64,000 nucleotides of DNA from Prevotella sp. Its GTDB lineage: Bacteria; Bacteroidota; Bacteroidia; Bacteroidales; Bacteroidaceae. The translations under genes and the position numbers were made by a program. Shown here one piece after another: positions 45,125-55,372 of the stretch. The notes under the pieces were generated by a model. That model was not told where the DNA came from. It did not search any database and saw nothing but the letters and a program-made list of their open reading frames with translations. Each line of letters opens with the position of its first letter. Within the stretch, counting starts at the first letter, position 1. The DNA is taken from positions 124,001-188,000 of the forward strand of contig JAGAON010000007.1 of assembly GCA_017623655.1 (NCBI GenBank), in the 5' to 3' direction.

Positions 45125-46252
45125 CTACGATTTGAACATATCAAACGATGCGTCCCAGTCCTTCCATACAGGCTCGCGGCCGAGCTGTTTCAAGCGGCTG
45201 TTGATTTCAACCGCCGTCCGGTCGTCTGAAACCGTGAACTGCTCCAACGCCTGCGGGTAGGTGTAGTAACCGCCGGGATTGACCTTTGACTCGGCCGACA
45301 TGGTCGTAACGCCCAGCGTACACATATTGTCCCTGATGAACTGCGGCTCGCGCGTGCTGTAAGAAATATCCACGTCGTGGTCGAATATGCGCATGGCAAA
45401 CGTCACCTGAGCCAGTTCCCGGTCGGTAACATAGCAGTTGGGATGAAAGCCTTCGTTCTGGGCGGGACGCATACGGGGGAAGTTCACGGAGTACTTGGTT
45501 TTCCAATAGTGCTTTTGCAGGTAGCGAAGGTGGTGCGCCATCATCACAACATCGGTGCGCCAGTCCTTCTCCAAGCCTAACAACGCGCCCATGCCGATGG
45601 AATGGACGCCTGCCTGTCCCATGCGGTCAAAGCCGTTCACGCGCCACTCGAACTTGGATTTCATGCCCGCGGGATGGTAGATGTTGTAGTTCTCACGGTG
45701 GTATGTCTCCTGAAAACAGATGACACCGTTCAGCCCGTGCTTGGTAAGTTCACGGTATTCCTCCGCCGACAGCGGCATGACCTCTATCTTGATGTTGGAA
45801 AAATACTTCTTGGCTATGTCGATAGCCTTTGCCAGATAGGGCACGCCTGCCTTCGCGGGATTCTCTCCTGTGACAAGGAGTATGTTCTCGAATGGCGCGA
45901 GTTTCTTGATGGCCTTGTACTCATCCTCTATCTGTTCGGGCGTGAGGATGGTGCGGGGCATAGGGTTAGAGCGGTGGAAACCGCAATAGACGCACGAGTT
46001 GGAGCATGAGTTCGTGATGTAAAGCGGTATGAACATCGACATGGTCTTGCCGAAACGCTCCTCCGTATATTTCCTTGACAGCCTCGCCATCTGCTCCAAA
46101 AACGGCTCGGCGGCAGGCGAGACAAGCGCCATGAAGTCATTAACGTCGCAGCGTTCCTTAGCCAATGCGCGGCGAACATCCGTCTCGGTCATCTGAGCTA
46201 TGCGCTCTGTGGTCTCGTCCCAACTTATCTTCAATAATTCGTCTGAAAACAT
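45125..46252 (-). CDS. thiH: 2-iminoacetate synthase (radical SAM)
   Basis: 375 residues. Radical-SAM cluster motif CSNSCVYCGF (CX3CX2C) near residue 90, then biotin/thiamine-synthase type barrel with CFQETYHRENYN and MGALLGLEKDWRTD. Cleaves tyrosine to dehydroglycine for thiazole formation, the anaerobic alternative to ThiO. With ThiG, ThiS and ThiF it makes the thiazole phosphate. Confidence 0.96.
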   Translation of the reverse strand: MFSDELLKISWDETTERIAQMTETDVRRALAKERCDVNDFMALVSPAAEPFLEQMARLSRKYTEERFGKTMSMFIPLYITNSCSNSCVYCGFHRSNPMPRTILTPEQIEDEYKAIKKLAPFENILLVTGENPAKAGVPYLAKAIDIAKKYFSNIKIEVMPLSAEEYRELTKHGLNGVICFQETYHRENYNIYHPAGMKSKFEWRVNGFDRMGQAGVHSIGMGALLGLEKDWRTDVVMMAHHLRYLQKHYWKTKYSVNFPRMRPAQNEGFHPNCYVTDRELAQVTFAMRIFDHDVDISYSTREPQFIRDNMCTLGVTTMSAESKVNPGGYYTYPQALEQFTVSDDRTAVEINSRLKQLGREPVWKDWDASFDMFKS

Positions 46253-46359
46253 ATTCTTGTTTGGTTAAAGGTTGGAGGTTAAAGGTTTTGGGGCGGATTG
46301 TGGTGCGTAATGCGTTCATCGTGACCTACAACCCAAAACCTTTAACCTCCAAACCATGA
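46253..46359. repeat. Low-complexity inverted repeat in thi operon (ii)
   Basis: GGTTAAAGGTTGGAGGTTAA-AGGTTTTGGG at the left and CCCAAAACC-TTTAACCTCCAAACC at the right. Confidence 0.65.
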
Positions 46360-47094
46360 TTAAATATCAATGATGAACGACTGCATCGTGCGCAGATCGA
46401 CAGTCCACAGACGGTCAATCAGCGGCTCTCCGTAACCGCATATCAGCTGCATCACCTGACCGGCCTCCACACTTCCCACCACGGCGGGTGTCACTCCCGC
46501 CACGGCCTTGCCCGGATGGGGCATAGAGAGCGTGCCCTCCTCGTCGGGATAGAGCGTGCGGTACGTCGCGTTGCCCTTGCAAAGCACCGCCACCTGACCG
46601 TCAAGTCCGCCGATGGCACCATAGACATACGGCCTGCCCAGTGCCTCGCAGGCGTCGCTGATGGCGTAACGCACGGCGAAATTGTCCGTCCCGTCCGCCA
46701 CGATGTCGTACCGGCTTATCAGCTCACGGGCGTTGTCCGCGGTCAGCCTTGTATGGTGCGCCACCACGTTCACGCCGCTGTTGAGGGCTTCCAGACGCCG
46801 CTTCGCGCAAAGAACCTTCGGCTTTCCCGCCTGAGACTCGTCGTAAAGCACCTGCCGTTGCAGGTTGCTCACGCTGACAACATCATCATCTGCCAGCCCG
46901 ACAGTGCCCACTCCGGCAGCGGAAAGGTACGCCGCCAAGGGGGAGCCAAGCCCTCCCACGCCGACAATCAGCACCTTCGCCGCAGCCAGTTTGCGCTGCC
47001 CCTCACTGCCAATCTCAGGCAATATCAGTTGTCTGTCGTACCTTGAAGACACTTTTTTAGTTTTGAGTTGTAAATTATCAGTTATGAATTGCAA
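46360..47094 (-). CDS. thiF: ThiF/MoeB-family sulfur-carrier adenylyltransferase
   Basis: 244 residues as read from the ATG at 47094. The recognisable domain starts SSRYDRQLILPEIGSEG, so GTG at 47052 may be the real start; the first 14 codons come from a low-complexity repeat. Rossmann motif GVGGLGSPLAAYLSAAGVG, then SNLQRQVLYDE and DGTDNFAVRYAISDAC. It adenylates the ThiS C-terminus. The zinc-binding cysteine pair around the TLYPDEE segment is missing (Thr in place of Cys), as in some Bacteroidota homologues. Confidence 0.9.
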   Translation of the reverse strand: MQFITDNLQLKTKKVSSRYDRQLILPEIGSEGQRKLAAAKVLIVGVGGLGSPLAAYLSAAGVGTVGLADDDVVSVSNLQRQVLYDESQAGKPKVLCAKRRLEALNSGVNVVAHHTRLTADNARELISRYDIVADGTDNFAVRYAISDACEALGRPYVYGAIGGLDGQVAVLCKGNATYRTLYPDEEGTLSMPHPGKAVAGVTPAVVGSVEAGQVMQLICGYGEPLIDRLWTVDLRTMQSFIIDI

Positions 47095-47188
47095 TATACG
47101 TTAGTTGTGAGTAATGAGTATCTGTTATGAGATGCGCCATTAACAACGCTGCACTAAGAACTTATAACTCACCACTCACAACTGAATC
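47095..47188. repeat. Low-complexity inverted repeat in thi operon (iii)
   Basis: GTTGTGAGTAATGAGTATC-, and inverted, TTATAACTCACCACTCACAA. Between thiC and thiF; arms composed of GTGAGT-type words. Confidence 0.6.
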
Positions 47189-48904
<1,716 letters not shown>

Positions 48905-49675
48905 TCAGTTCAGGAATGCGGTAAGCGGCGAACTGGCCTCGGCCGAGTCGCTCACGGCACCGAGACCGGCCTCGTAAGCCCTGCGTCCGGCTGTCACGGC
49001 CTCCTTGAAGGCAATGGCCATCTGCACCGGATCGCCCGCTACCGCTATGGCAGTGTTGACCAGACAGCAGTCGGCTCCCATCTCCATGGCCTCCGCGGCG
49101 TGGCTCGGCGCGCCGATACCGGCATCCACCACCACCGGGACGGTGGCCTGCTCGATGATAATCTGCAAAAAGTCCTTCATGCGCAGGCCCTTGTTAGTGC
49201 CGATAGGTGCGGCAAGCGGCATCACGGTAGCGGCCCCCGCCTCCTCCAAGTGCTTGCACAATGTAGGGTCGGCCTGACAATACGGCAGCACCACGAAGCC
49301 CAGCTTCACCAGCTGCTCCGTGGCTTTCAGCGTCTCGACAGAGTCGGGCAGCAAGTAGCGTGGGTCGGGATGTATCTCCAGTTTCAGCCAGTTTGTACCG
49401 AAAGCCTCGCGTGACATCTGCGCCGCAAACACCGCTTCCTCGGCGTTACGCACGCCGGACGTGTTGGGAAGCAGTTGTATTCCCGCGTTCTGCGTGATGT
49501 GGTTGAGCAGGTCATCATGCTTGTCCTCAAGCTCCACACGCTTCATCGCCACGGTAACCATCTCCGTCTCACTGGCCTTGATGGCCTCAGCCATCATGGC
49601 GTTGTTGTTGAATTTTCCTGTTCCGAGAAACAAACGGGAATTGAATTCCCTTCCCGCAATAACTAATTTGCTCAT
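48905..49675 (-). CDS. thiG: Thiazole synthase
   Basis: 256 residues. N-terminal [19 protein letters not shown], catalytic lysine region TVAMKRV, and [20 protein letters not shown] near the C-terminus. Forms the thiazole ring from ThiS-thiocarboxylate, dehydroglycine and DXP. Repeat B4 lies between it and thiE. Confidence 0.97.
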   Translation of the reverse strand: MSKLVIAGREFNSRLFLGTGKFNNNAMMAEAIKASETEMVTVAMKRVELEDKHDDLLNHITQNAGIQLLPNTSGVRNAEEAVFAAQMSREAFGTNWLKLEIHPDPRYLLPDSVETLKATEQLVKLGFVVLPYCQADPTLCKHLEEAGAATVMPLAAPIGTNKGLRMKDFLQIIIEQATVPVVVDAGIGAPSHAAEAMEMGADCCLVNTAIAVAGDPVQMAIAFKEAVTAGRRAYEAGLGAVSDSAEASSPLTAFLN

Positions 49676-49710
49676 TGTCTTTATTATGTTTTATTTATTT
49701 CCGGGTAGTA

Positions 49711-49793
49711 TGTAGAGACGATGTACCACATCGTCTCCTTGCCGTCAGTATGTATTTTCATTTATTGAGACGATGTGGTACATCGTCTCTACA
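49711..49793. repeat. Double-hairpin element B4 (inside thi operon)
   Basis: TGTAGAGACGATGTaccACATCGTCTC and GAGACGATGTggtACATCGTCTCTACA. It lies in the 127-base thiE-thiG gap, so it must be transcribed with the operon. Confidence 0.9.
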
Positions 49794-49802
49794 TGCGGTT
49801 TG

Positions 49803-50435
49803 TCAACTCCTTGATTCATGCAAGCGCACCAACGCCAGCAGCCTCTCCATCTCCTTGGCGGGGTTGTCGGCTCGCAGCACCGTGCCGCTCAGCGCAATGC
49901 CCGTCACGCCGGTCTGCATTATGCCGGGAATGTCATCCGCCGTTATGCCCCCTATGGCCACTATCGGCAAGCCGATACGCTCACGCCTCATGCCCTCAAC
50001 GATGCTCCTGTAACCCTCAATGCCCAGCACCGGCGCAAGTCCCTGCTTCGTTGTGGTGAAGCGGAAAGGGCCGCAACCGATGTAGTCTGCCCCCGCCTTG
50101 TGGTGCGCACGGACGTCATCAAGCGTGTTTGCCGTGCCGCCGATGATGAAACCGGCACCGAGCAACGCCCTCGCCTCGGCTATCGGCATATCCTTCTTGC
50201 CCAGATGCACACCGTCGGCGTGCAGTTCCCTCACCAGTTCCACATGATCATCGATGACGAATGTGGCGCCGGCTTCACGGCACATACGCTGCGCCTCAAC
50301 GGCCACAGGGCGCATCTCGTCGTCAGTGGCACCCTTCATGCGCAGCTGCACCCAGCGGCATCCGCCGGCAAGGGCCATGCGTATGGAGTCAAGATACGTA
50401 TATCGGTCTGTATAATGTGAAATGAATTGAAGCAT
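49803..50435 (-). CDS. thiE: Thiamine-phosphate synthase
   Basis: 210 residues from ATG 50435 (MLQFISHYTDRYTYLDSIRM). An earlier in-frame ATG at 50537 reads through a REP palindrome and is rejected. Motifs VQLRMKGATDDEM, IDDHVELVRELHADGVHLG, GCGPFRFTTTKQGLAPVLG and VAIGGITADDIPG. Joins HMP-PP and thiazole phosphate. Separated from thiS by a pair of REP palindromes. Confidence 0.95.
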   Translation of the reverse strand: MLQFISHYTDRYTYLDSIRMALAGGCRWVQLRMKGATDDEMRPVAVEAQRMCREAGATFVIDDHVELVRELHADGVHLGKKDMPIAEARALLGAGFIIGGTANTLDDVRAHHKAGADYIGCGPFRFTTTKQGLAPVLGIEGYRSIVEGMRRERIGLPIVAIGGITADDIPGIMQTGVTGIALSGTVLRADNPAKEMERLLALVRLHESRS

Positions 50436-50450
50436 AAAAATATGGTTATA

Positions 50451-50480
50451 GCCCCCTCCCGACCTCCCCGAGGGGAGGAG
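50451..50480. repeat. REP-like palindrome F3
   Basis: GCCCCCTCCCGACCTCCCCG followed by AGGGGAGGAG. Same orientation as 2392-2427. Confidence 0.7.
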
Positions 50481-50555
50481 TAAGGACAGGCATGGCGATT
50501 TAATGGCGTTTTCCATCCGTTGCAAATAAACAGGCATGGCGGTTTAATGCCGCAT

Positions 50556-50586
50556 TCCCTCCCCCTCGGGGGAGACGGAGGGGGGC
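50556..50586. repeat. REP-like palindrome F4
   Basis: CTCCCCCTCGGGGGAG followed by GGAGGGGGGC; the 16-base palindrome is identical to that in korB. It ends one base short of the thiS stop codon. Inverted relative to 50451-50480; the two enclose about 75 bases with the direct repeat CAGGCATGGCGrTTTAATG. Confidence 0.75.
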
Positions 50587-50587
50587 G

Positions 50588-50785
50588 TTATCCCCCGCAC
50601 GCCGCCTTGATGATTATCACGCTGTCACCCTCTTTCAGCGCAGTCTCCGCCCACAGGGCGCGCTGCACCATCTGCGTGCCCAGAGCCATGGCCACGCCAC
50701 GCCCGGGCAGGTTCATCTCCTGCGCAAGGCCATCCAGTGTCGTCGCCGCAGTCTCCGCAGGCTTGTTGTTGATATAAATCCTCAT
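50588..50785 (-). CDS. thiS: Sulfur-carrier protein ThiS
   Basis: 65 residues from ATG 50785 (MRIYINNKPAETAATTLDGL). Ubiquitin-like fold; ends AACGG, whose terminal Gly-Gly is adenylated by ThiF and receives sulfur. A longer frame from 50899 would start inside the riboswitch terminator and is rejected. First gene of the thi operon. Confidence 0.95.
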   Translation of the reverse strand: MRIYINNKPAETAATTLDGLAQEMNLPGRGVAMALGTQMVQRALWAETALKEGDSVIIIKAACGG

Positions 50786-50831
50786 TCTTCCGCTGTTGGT
50801 TAAAGATTCGTTTCGCAGGGTTCCGGCAATA

Positions 50832-50878
50832 AACAAAAAACGGATAACGGCCGCAAAGCCGTCACCCGGAGTTATCAT
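50832..50878 (-). terminator. Riboswitch-controlled terminator
   Basis: Minus strand: GATAAC...GACGGC-tttgc-GGCCGT...TATC stem followed by TTTTTTG. It lies between the TPP aptamer and thiS and is the likely expression platform for transcriptional attenuation. Confidence 0.8.
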
Positions 50879-50889
50879 CCACGATAAAA

Positions 50890-50995
50890 TCATTCTCATT
50901 TCCTACGGCAGCACTGTCTGCATCAGGTCAATGGGTATAATCTCAGCCCTGCGTCCGCACCGTCATCCGTATGTGTCCGCCAAGGCACCCCCGAG
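50890..50995 (-). ncRNA. TPP (THI-box) riboswitch
   Basis: Minus strand in order: GGGGGTGCC, then GGCTGAGATTATACCC, GACCTGATGCAGACAG, and GTAGGAAATGAG at the 3' side. The CUGAGA and GACCUGAU motifs and the closing GGGUGCC/GUAGGAA helix are the conserved TPP aptamer parts. Senses thiamine pyrophosphate and represses the operon. A promoter precedes it by about 15 bases. Confidence 0.96.
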
Positions 50996-51009
50996 TATTT
51001 TGTTGAATG

Positions 51010-51017
51010 CAAAGGTA
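51010..51017 (-). promoter_or_regulatory. thi operon promoter (-7 box)
   Basis: Minus strand TACCTTTG followed by C, ending 15 bases before the aptamer. Confidence 0.75.
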
Positions 51018-51170
51018 CACAATAAATCCGCCATCACCAAATTTATTAACTAAAAATAACGCATCTGCGGCACTACACGCACCTGATGCCCAACGTTTTC
51101 CCCGCTTTTCCCTACGGACATCATCCGCCCGCAAGACAAAAATATGGCTCATGCGTTGTCATACCCGTGT

Positions 51171-51251
51171 TGTAGAGACGATGTACCACATCGTCTCCAT
51201 GCTGTTATTTTATGTCTGTTTATTGAGACGATGTGGTACATCGTCTCTACA
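51171..51251. repeat. Double-hairpin element B5
   Basis: TGTAGAGACGATGTaccACATCGTCTC and GAGACGATGTggtACATCGTCTCTACA. The region 51018-51470 has no gene: it holds B5, an orphan hairpin at 51276-51300 and A7. Confidence 0.9.
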
Positions 51252-51275
51252 AAGTTTGCGGGTCTTAGTTTTCTG

Positions 51276-51300
51276 CACGGCAAGATGCCGTGCCTACAAC
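51276..51300. repeat. Orphan half element related to B/C
   Basis: GCACGGCaagatGCCGTGCCTACAA: a palindrome with the terminal CCTACA of families B and C but a different word, and no second half. Confidence 0.55.
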
Positions 51301-51330
51301 GCGCTGCCATCCAATGCGTTACAACGGCCA

Positions 51331-51418
51331 TTACAAAAGGGTGCTGATTACTGTGTAAAAGAGGCCTGATTGTAATGTAATCAGCACCTGTTTACACGGT
51401 AATCAGCACCCTTTTGCG
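51331..51418. repeat. 22-nt monomer array A7
   Basis: Four units, orientations F F R R: AAAAGGGTGCTGATT, AAAAGAGGCCTGATT, AATCAGCACCTGTTT, AATCAGCACCCTTTT. Confidence 0.9.
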
Positions 51419-51470
51419 GACATTATAATGTCTTGGTGCCCCCACGGCCAATAATATGCCACAGCAGAAA

Positions 51471-52454
51471 TCACCAAAGAGTGACAGGAAGTATGTATCG
51501 CACACGAACGGTCTGACCGTCACTTCTTCCCGGATTCCATCTGGGCATGGACTTTATGGCGCGGCATACCTCCTCGTCAAGAGACGGCTCCAACGATTTA
51601 TACACTTTTATGTCAGTGAGAGTGCCGTCACGCTCTACAATGAACGTACATACAACCCTGCCTTGTTCGCTTTCCTTTACCATCATTGCCGGGCATTTTA
51701 TGTGCTCTATCAGATAGCGGTTCATCGCTTTCATGCCGCCGGGAAAGGAAGGCATCTGCTCCACAATATCGAACACCTTATCCTTATCATACTTGGAAGG
51801 TGACACCAAGTCTTCCGGCTGTATATATTCCAGACTGCCGGACAACGACGTGGTCTGTCCTCCACTGACGGTAACAGTATCCACCTCTGTTAAATACCCA
51901 TCCTTACGCAGCTGCACCTCATGCGCCCCGACAGGGACATCTTTGAACACACCGGGGCTGGAGCCTACCGGCTTGCCGTCTATATACACCTCGCAATCAA
52001 AAGGCTCATAGCTAACGTCAAGCACACCGACATAATCATTCTGTGCCGCTAATATAGCGGGCGAATCATATTCTGTCACAATCCACATCCTATATGTACT
52101 GCCCGCATTGATTTCTACCGGGAAAACATAGTCGGACAACGAGCCTATCAGCGGATGGCGGATGCTCATTCTCTTTACGCCTGCCGGCACATACAGCCAC
52201 ACCTCACCATACTTGCTGTCATCAACTTTCCGGACGCCAAGCGAATCAACATCAAAGGCAAGCCCTTTCATGGTGGTCTGTATGCGTATCAACGCACACT
52301 TGCCACCGTTTTGATCAAGCACCATAGTACCATTCTGATTAGCAGTCTGGTCTGTCTCGTCAGGCACGAATAATGGCACCGATATGGATGGTGCATGAAA
52401 GCATGCGCAAAGAAGCAGCGTAGCAAAGAAAAACGATGTTATGGTTTTATACAT
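51471..52454 (-). CDS. Secreted/lipoprotein with PEGA and TonB C-terminal domains
   Basis: 327 residues. The signal sequence (MYKTITSFFFATLLLCACFH) contains a possible lipobox LLCAC. A PEGA-like module lies near 165-220 (VSYEPFDCEVYIDGKPVGSS, PGVFKDVPVGAHEVQLRKDG), and a TonB-C module at 235-327 (MPSFPGGMKAMNRYLIEHI, CTFIVERDGTLTDIKVYKSL, MPRWNPG). The latter is the same module as in the genes at 40297 and 40914. Strong ribosome-binding site AAGGAGG before the ATG. It lies 81 bases after the helicase gene and may be cotranscribed. Function unknown. Confidence 0.8.
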   Translation of the reverse strand: MYKTITSFFFATLLLCACFHAPSISVPLFVPDETDQTANQNGTMVLDQNGGKCALIRIQTTMKGLAFDVDSLGVRKVDDSKYGEVWLYVPAGVKRMSIRHPLIGSLSDYVFPVEINAGSTYRMWIVTEYDSPAILAAQNDYVGVLDVSYEPFDCEVYIDGKPVGSSPGVFKDVPVGAHEVQLRKDGYLTEVDTVTVSGGQTTSLSGSLEYIQPEDLVSPSKYDKDKVFDIVEQMPSFPGGMKAMNRYLIEHIKCPAMMVKESEQGRVVCTFIVERDGTLTDIKVYKSLEPSLDEEVCRAIKSMPRWNPGRSDGQTVRVRYILPVTLW

Positions 52455-52535
52455 TATCCCCCTCCTTTTTTACAAGCATTATCTACATCACTACAAATCA
52501 TATCATAGATATGCGTCTGCTTTTTATATAAATTG

Positions 52536-55358
52536 CTATTCAGGTTTATTTTCCCCCCTTATGTATTTCAAATAATAATCCTTTGTCATAAAGTTATTAC
52601 AGCCTGTCTTGTCTTTTCGATAATTAGTACAGCCAAGCACTACATCTTCCTTACCGTCCTTAACAATCAAATAACCATCACGACACTGGTTACATTTCAT
52701 TATTGGGAGATTCCCACCCCTTAAATTGTTTGTCATGAAATCGCAAATCTCCGGTTCGTTAGAACAAATCCACAATTTCAACCCATAAGCCTTTTTGTAA
52801 CGTAACAGTAAAGGATACCCGCAAACCGGACATTTCTTTGCCTCTGTCTGTCCGCCCTGCTTCTCATCTATTTTCCCACGCAGAGTAACATTCGGATAAT
52901 CCTTTATAAGCTCACGAACAAAAGCCGATGGACGTTGCTGGGGAGTTACTATATATACTCTATTCTTTGTACGCGTCAATGCAACATAAAAAAGTCGCCT
53001 TTCTTCTGCATACTCAATAGCATGGTCACTATGAAGTACATATTTCAGCACAGGATCGTCCTGAACCTGTGAAGGAAAACCATACACAGAGTCGATGGCG
53101 TTAATGATAATCACATTGTCATATCCAAGTCCTTTTGCACGATGTACGGTCATAAACTCCATCTCTATATCGGAGAACGTTTTTGACGTGACATTTCCCG
53201 TTTTCTCTAAATAAATGAAATCAGCCGATTTTGTAAGATTGAACCCGTCAAAACCATATCTCCCAAGCAACAGGATTGAAGACTTCGGGTTCTCCGACAA
53301 AATCTCTTTCATTATTTTCTCTACCGTTTCTCCTACCAAGAAATACTTTCCACCTTTCCCCTCATATTTCTTTCTGTCCACATCTTCTGTATATGACTGA
53401 ATAATAACAGGGTCTTTTATTTTCTTTGGTGAAATTAAAGCCTTACGTATCTGTGCTGTGTTCTTCTGTATGAATCCACCGGCTATATCTATCACTTCCT
53501 GTGCATTACGATAAGTTTTCGTAATTCTCAATTCCAAACCATACCCGAAAGTCTCCTTGAAATTTGTGAACAATGTAATATCAGAACCTGCATAGGCATA
53601 AATGGATTGCCAATCATCACCTACCGCTATAATCTTAGCATTACAAAGTTTACTCAGTTCTTTGGTCAGATTGAAACGTTGACGAGAAATATCCTGATAT
53701 TCATCCACTATAATATATTTGAAGTCTAATTTCCTGCCTTTAATTTCTTCTTCGCGCAAAATGCGTGCAGAGTCATTAATCATATCCTCAAAATCGATAG
53801 CATTCTTTTCTTTCAAACGTTTGGTATATTCATGATAACATTGTTCACAAATCGCAAGAAACAACTTACTACGTTCATTCTTTGCCATTATATGAAAACG
53901 ATAGAAATCATCCAATGTATAACCATTTGTTTTGAAGTTCTGTATAAAGGTACAAACAAGTTTTACTAATTTGGCAATATAACGGTTCTCTTCTGTATTG
54001 ACAATCTTGTCAAACACCTCACGGGCAGAACGGGGGTGTAATTCAAAACCATGGCTTATAAGTTCTTCTTGCAGATGCACAAGTATATCACGCCCATCAT
54101 TGTATGCAGAGAAAGTATAAATTAAATCAGTTCCATGATTACGATGCAATCTTATTTTATCATTCACAACATATTTATAACGTGCTAATTGCTCTGCTGT
54201 ATATCGATTGCTGTGTCCATCTTGTGTAATGCCAAAATGTTCTATATATGCGACCTTGTCATCCTGAGTGATTGTAAAATCCGGTGTATATGGTTTATGA
54301 GAACGCAGAATGTGATAAGGATATGGCTTTTCATAAACATACTCTATCCCATTCATATATAAGAAATTGGCTATACGTACCTCTTGGGCAGAGCGCAATA
54401 TCTCATGGGCAATACTTAAACATCTTCCTGTACGCTTGTCTATTATCTGTTCAGCATACTCTGCCATATTGCCACGCAACGTGGAGAAATCTGCCTTTGT
54501 TATATAGTTAAAGAAATCATTTAACCCATTTCCTTCATAAGGGGCTTCAAAATAACTGCCAAAAAACAATATTAGTTTATCAACCAGTTCAGGATTTTCA
54601 AGTATATTCCCTTTCAAATAGTTATTAACCACATTAAACATGAATCCTTGGTCAACAATAGATTTACGGTCGTTATCTTGACGGCGCAATATGGCATATC
54701 CTGTTTTATGGAAAGTAGTAATAGGACAATCTATCTTCAATGCCTTATTTATCTTACCACGCAGTTCTTCGACTGCCTTATTGGTAAAAGAGATAACTAA
54801 GATCTGGTCTGGCTGTATTCCTTTCTTTTCAATAAGATATTTTACCTTTGCCGCTACTGTCGTGGTTTTACCAGCACCGGCACCAGCTATCACAAGCATA
54901 TAATCCTCATCGGACAAAACAACACGACGTTGTTCATCGTCAAGTTTTATAATAGGATCTACATTTTTCAATATATTATCCAAATATACTTTATCCGATT
55001 TAAGATGCCTATCAACAAACGCTTCATTATGTTTACTTACTATTGATGATTCCCCCTTATTCTGCAAGTCCTCATAGAAAGACAAAAAATGCTCAACACG
55101 TTCTATCGCTATCCCTCTGTCACGGCAAAAATATGATAATGTCTCCGTACTTTGAAGTAGTTTTAATTGTGCATAGAAATCTGCATATTCAACAATATTC
55201 TTATTAAAATCACTCTGTGCTATGAATACATCCTTAGACAATAATTCGTTCATTTGGTGTTCAAATTCCATCAAACGAGCCTGTTCATTGGATTCAATGT
55301 GGTCTGCATCAGAAACAGTTTTTTGCCGTTTTTTGAAAAGTTTACTGAATATCGACAT
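52536..55358 (-). CDS. HelD-like UvrD-family DNA helicase with zinc-ribbon tail
   Basis: 940 residues from ATG 55358; 18 earlier in-frame codons overlap recQ and are rejected. Superfamily-1 motifs: GAGAGKTTTVAAKVKYL (Walker A), IIVDEYQDISRQRFN, VHRAKGLGYDNVIIINA and LTRTKNRVYIVTP. Between the first motifs is a nuclease-like insertion (EVRIANFLYMNGIEYVYEKP, YTPDFTIT, AYIEHFGI) found in helicase IV relatives. The C-terminus has two topoisomerase-type zinc modules (CPVCGYPLLL, then CNQCRDGYLIV and CTNYRKDKTGC). Likely acts on recombination intermediates or stalled replication. AT-rich, with recQ 14 bases upstream in the same operon. Confidence 0.88.
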   Translation of the reverse strand: MSIFSKLFKKRQKTVSDADHIESNEQARLMEFEHQMNELLSKDVFIAQSDFNKNIVEYADFYAQLKLLQSTETLSYFCRDRGIAIERVEHFLSFYEDLQNKGESSIVSKHNEAFVDRHLKSDKVYLDNILKNVDPIIKLDDEQRRVVLSDEDYMLVIAGAGAGKTTTVAAKVKYLIEKKGIQPDQILVISFTNKAVEELRGKINKALKIDCPITTFHKTGYAILRRQDNDRKSIVDQGFMFNVVNNYLKGNILENPELVDKLILFFGSYFEAPYEGNGLNDFFNYITKADFSTLRGNMAEYAEQIIDKRTGRCLSIAHEILRSAQEVRIANFLYMNGIEYVYEKPYPYHILRSHKPYTPDFTITQDDKVAYIEHFGITQDGHSNRYTAEQLARYKYVVNDKIRLHRNHGTDLIYTFSAYNDGRDILVHLQEELISHGFELHPRSAREVFDKIVNTEENRYIAKLVKLVCTFIQNFKTNGYTLDDFYRFHIMAKNERSKLFLAICEQCYHEYTKRLKEKNAIDFEDMINDSARILREEEIKGRKLDFKYIIVDEYQDISRQRFNLTKELSKLCNAKIIAVGDDWQSIYAYAGSDITLFTNFKETFGYGLELRITKTYRNAQEVIDIAGGFIQKNTAQIRKALISPKKIKDPVIIQSYTEDVDRKKYEGKGGKYFLVGETVEKIMKEILSENPKSSILLLGRYGFDGFNLTKSADFIYLEKTGNVTSKTFSDIEMEFMTVHRAKGLGYDNVIIINAIDSVYGFPSQVQDDPVLKYVLHSDHAIEYAEERRLFYVALTRTKNRVYIVTPQQRPSAFVRELIKDYPNVTLRGKIDEKQGGQTEAKKCPVCGYPLLLRYKKAYGLKLWICSNEPEICDFMTNNLRGGNLPIMKCNQCRDGYLIVKDGKEDVVLGCTNYRKDKTGCNNFMTKDYYLKYIRGENKPE

Positions 55359-55372
55359 ATTAATTAAACGCC

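Noticed and set aside
50438-50537. Longer ThiE starting at 50537
   Set aside because: The added residues (for example LLLPSGRSGGG) are a translated REP palindrome.
50786-50899. Longer ThiS starting at 50899
   Set aside because: The extra codons run through the riboswitch terminator and have no ThiS similarity.
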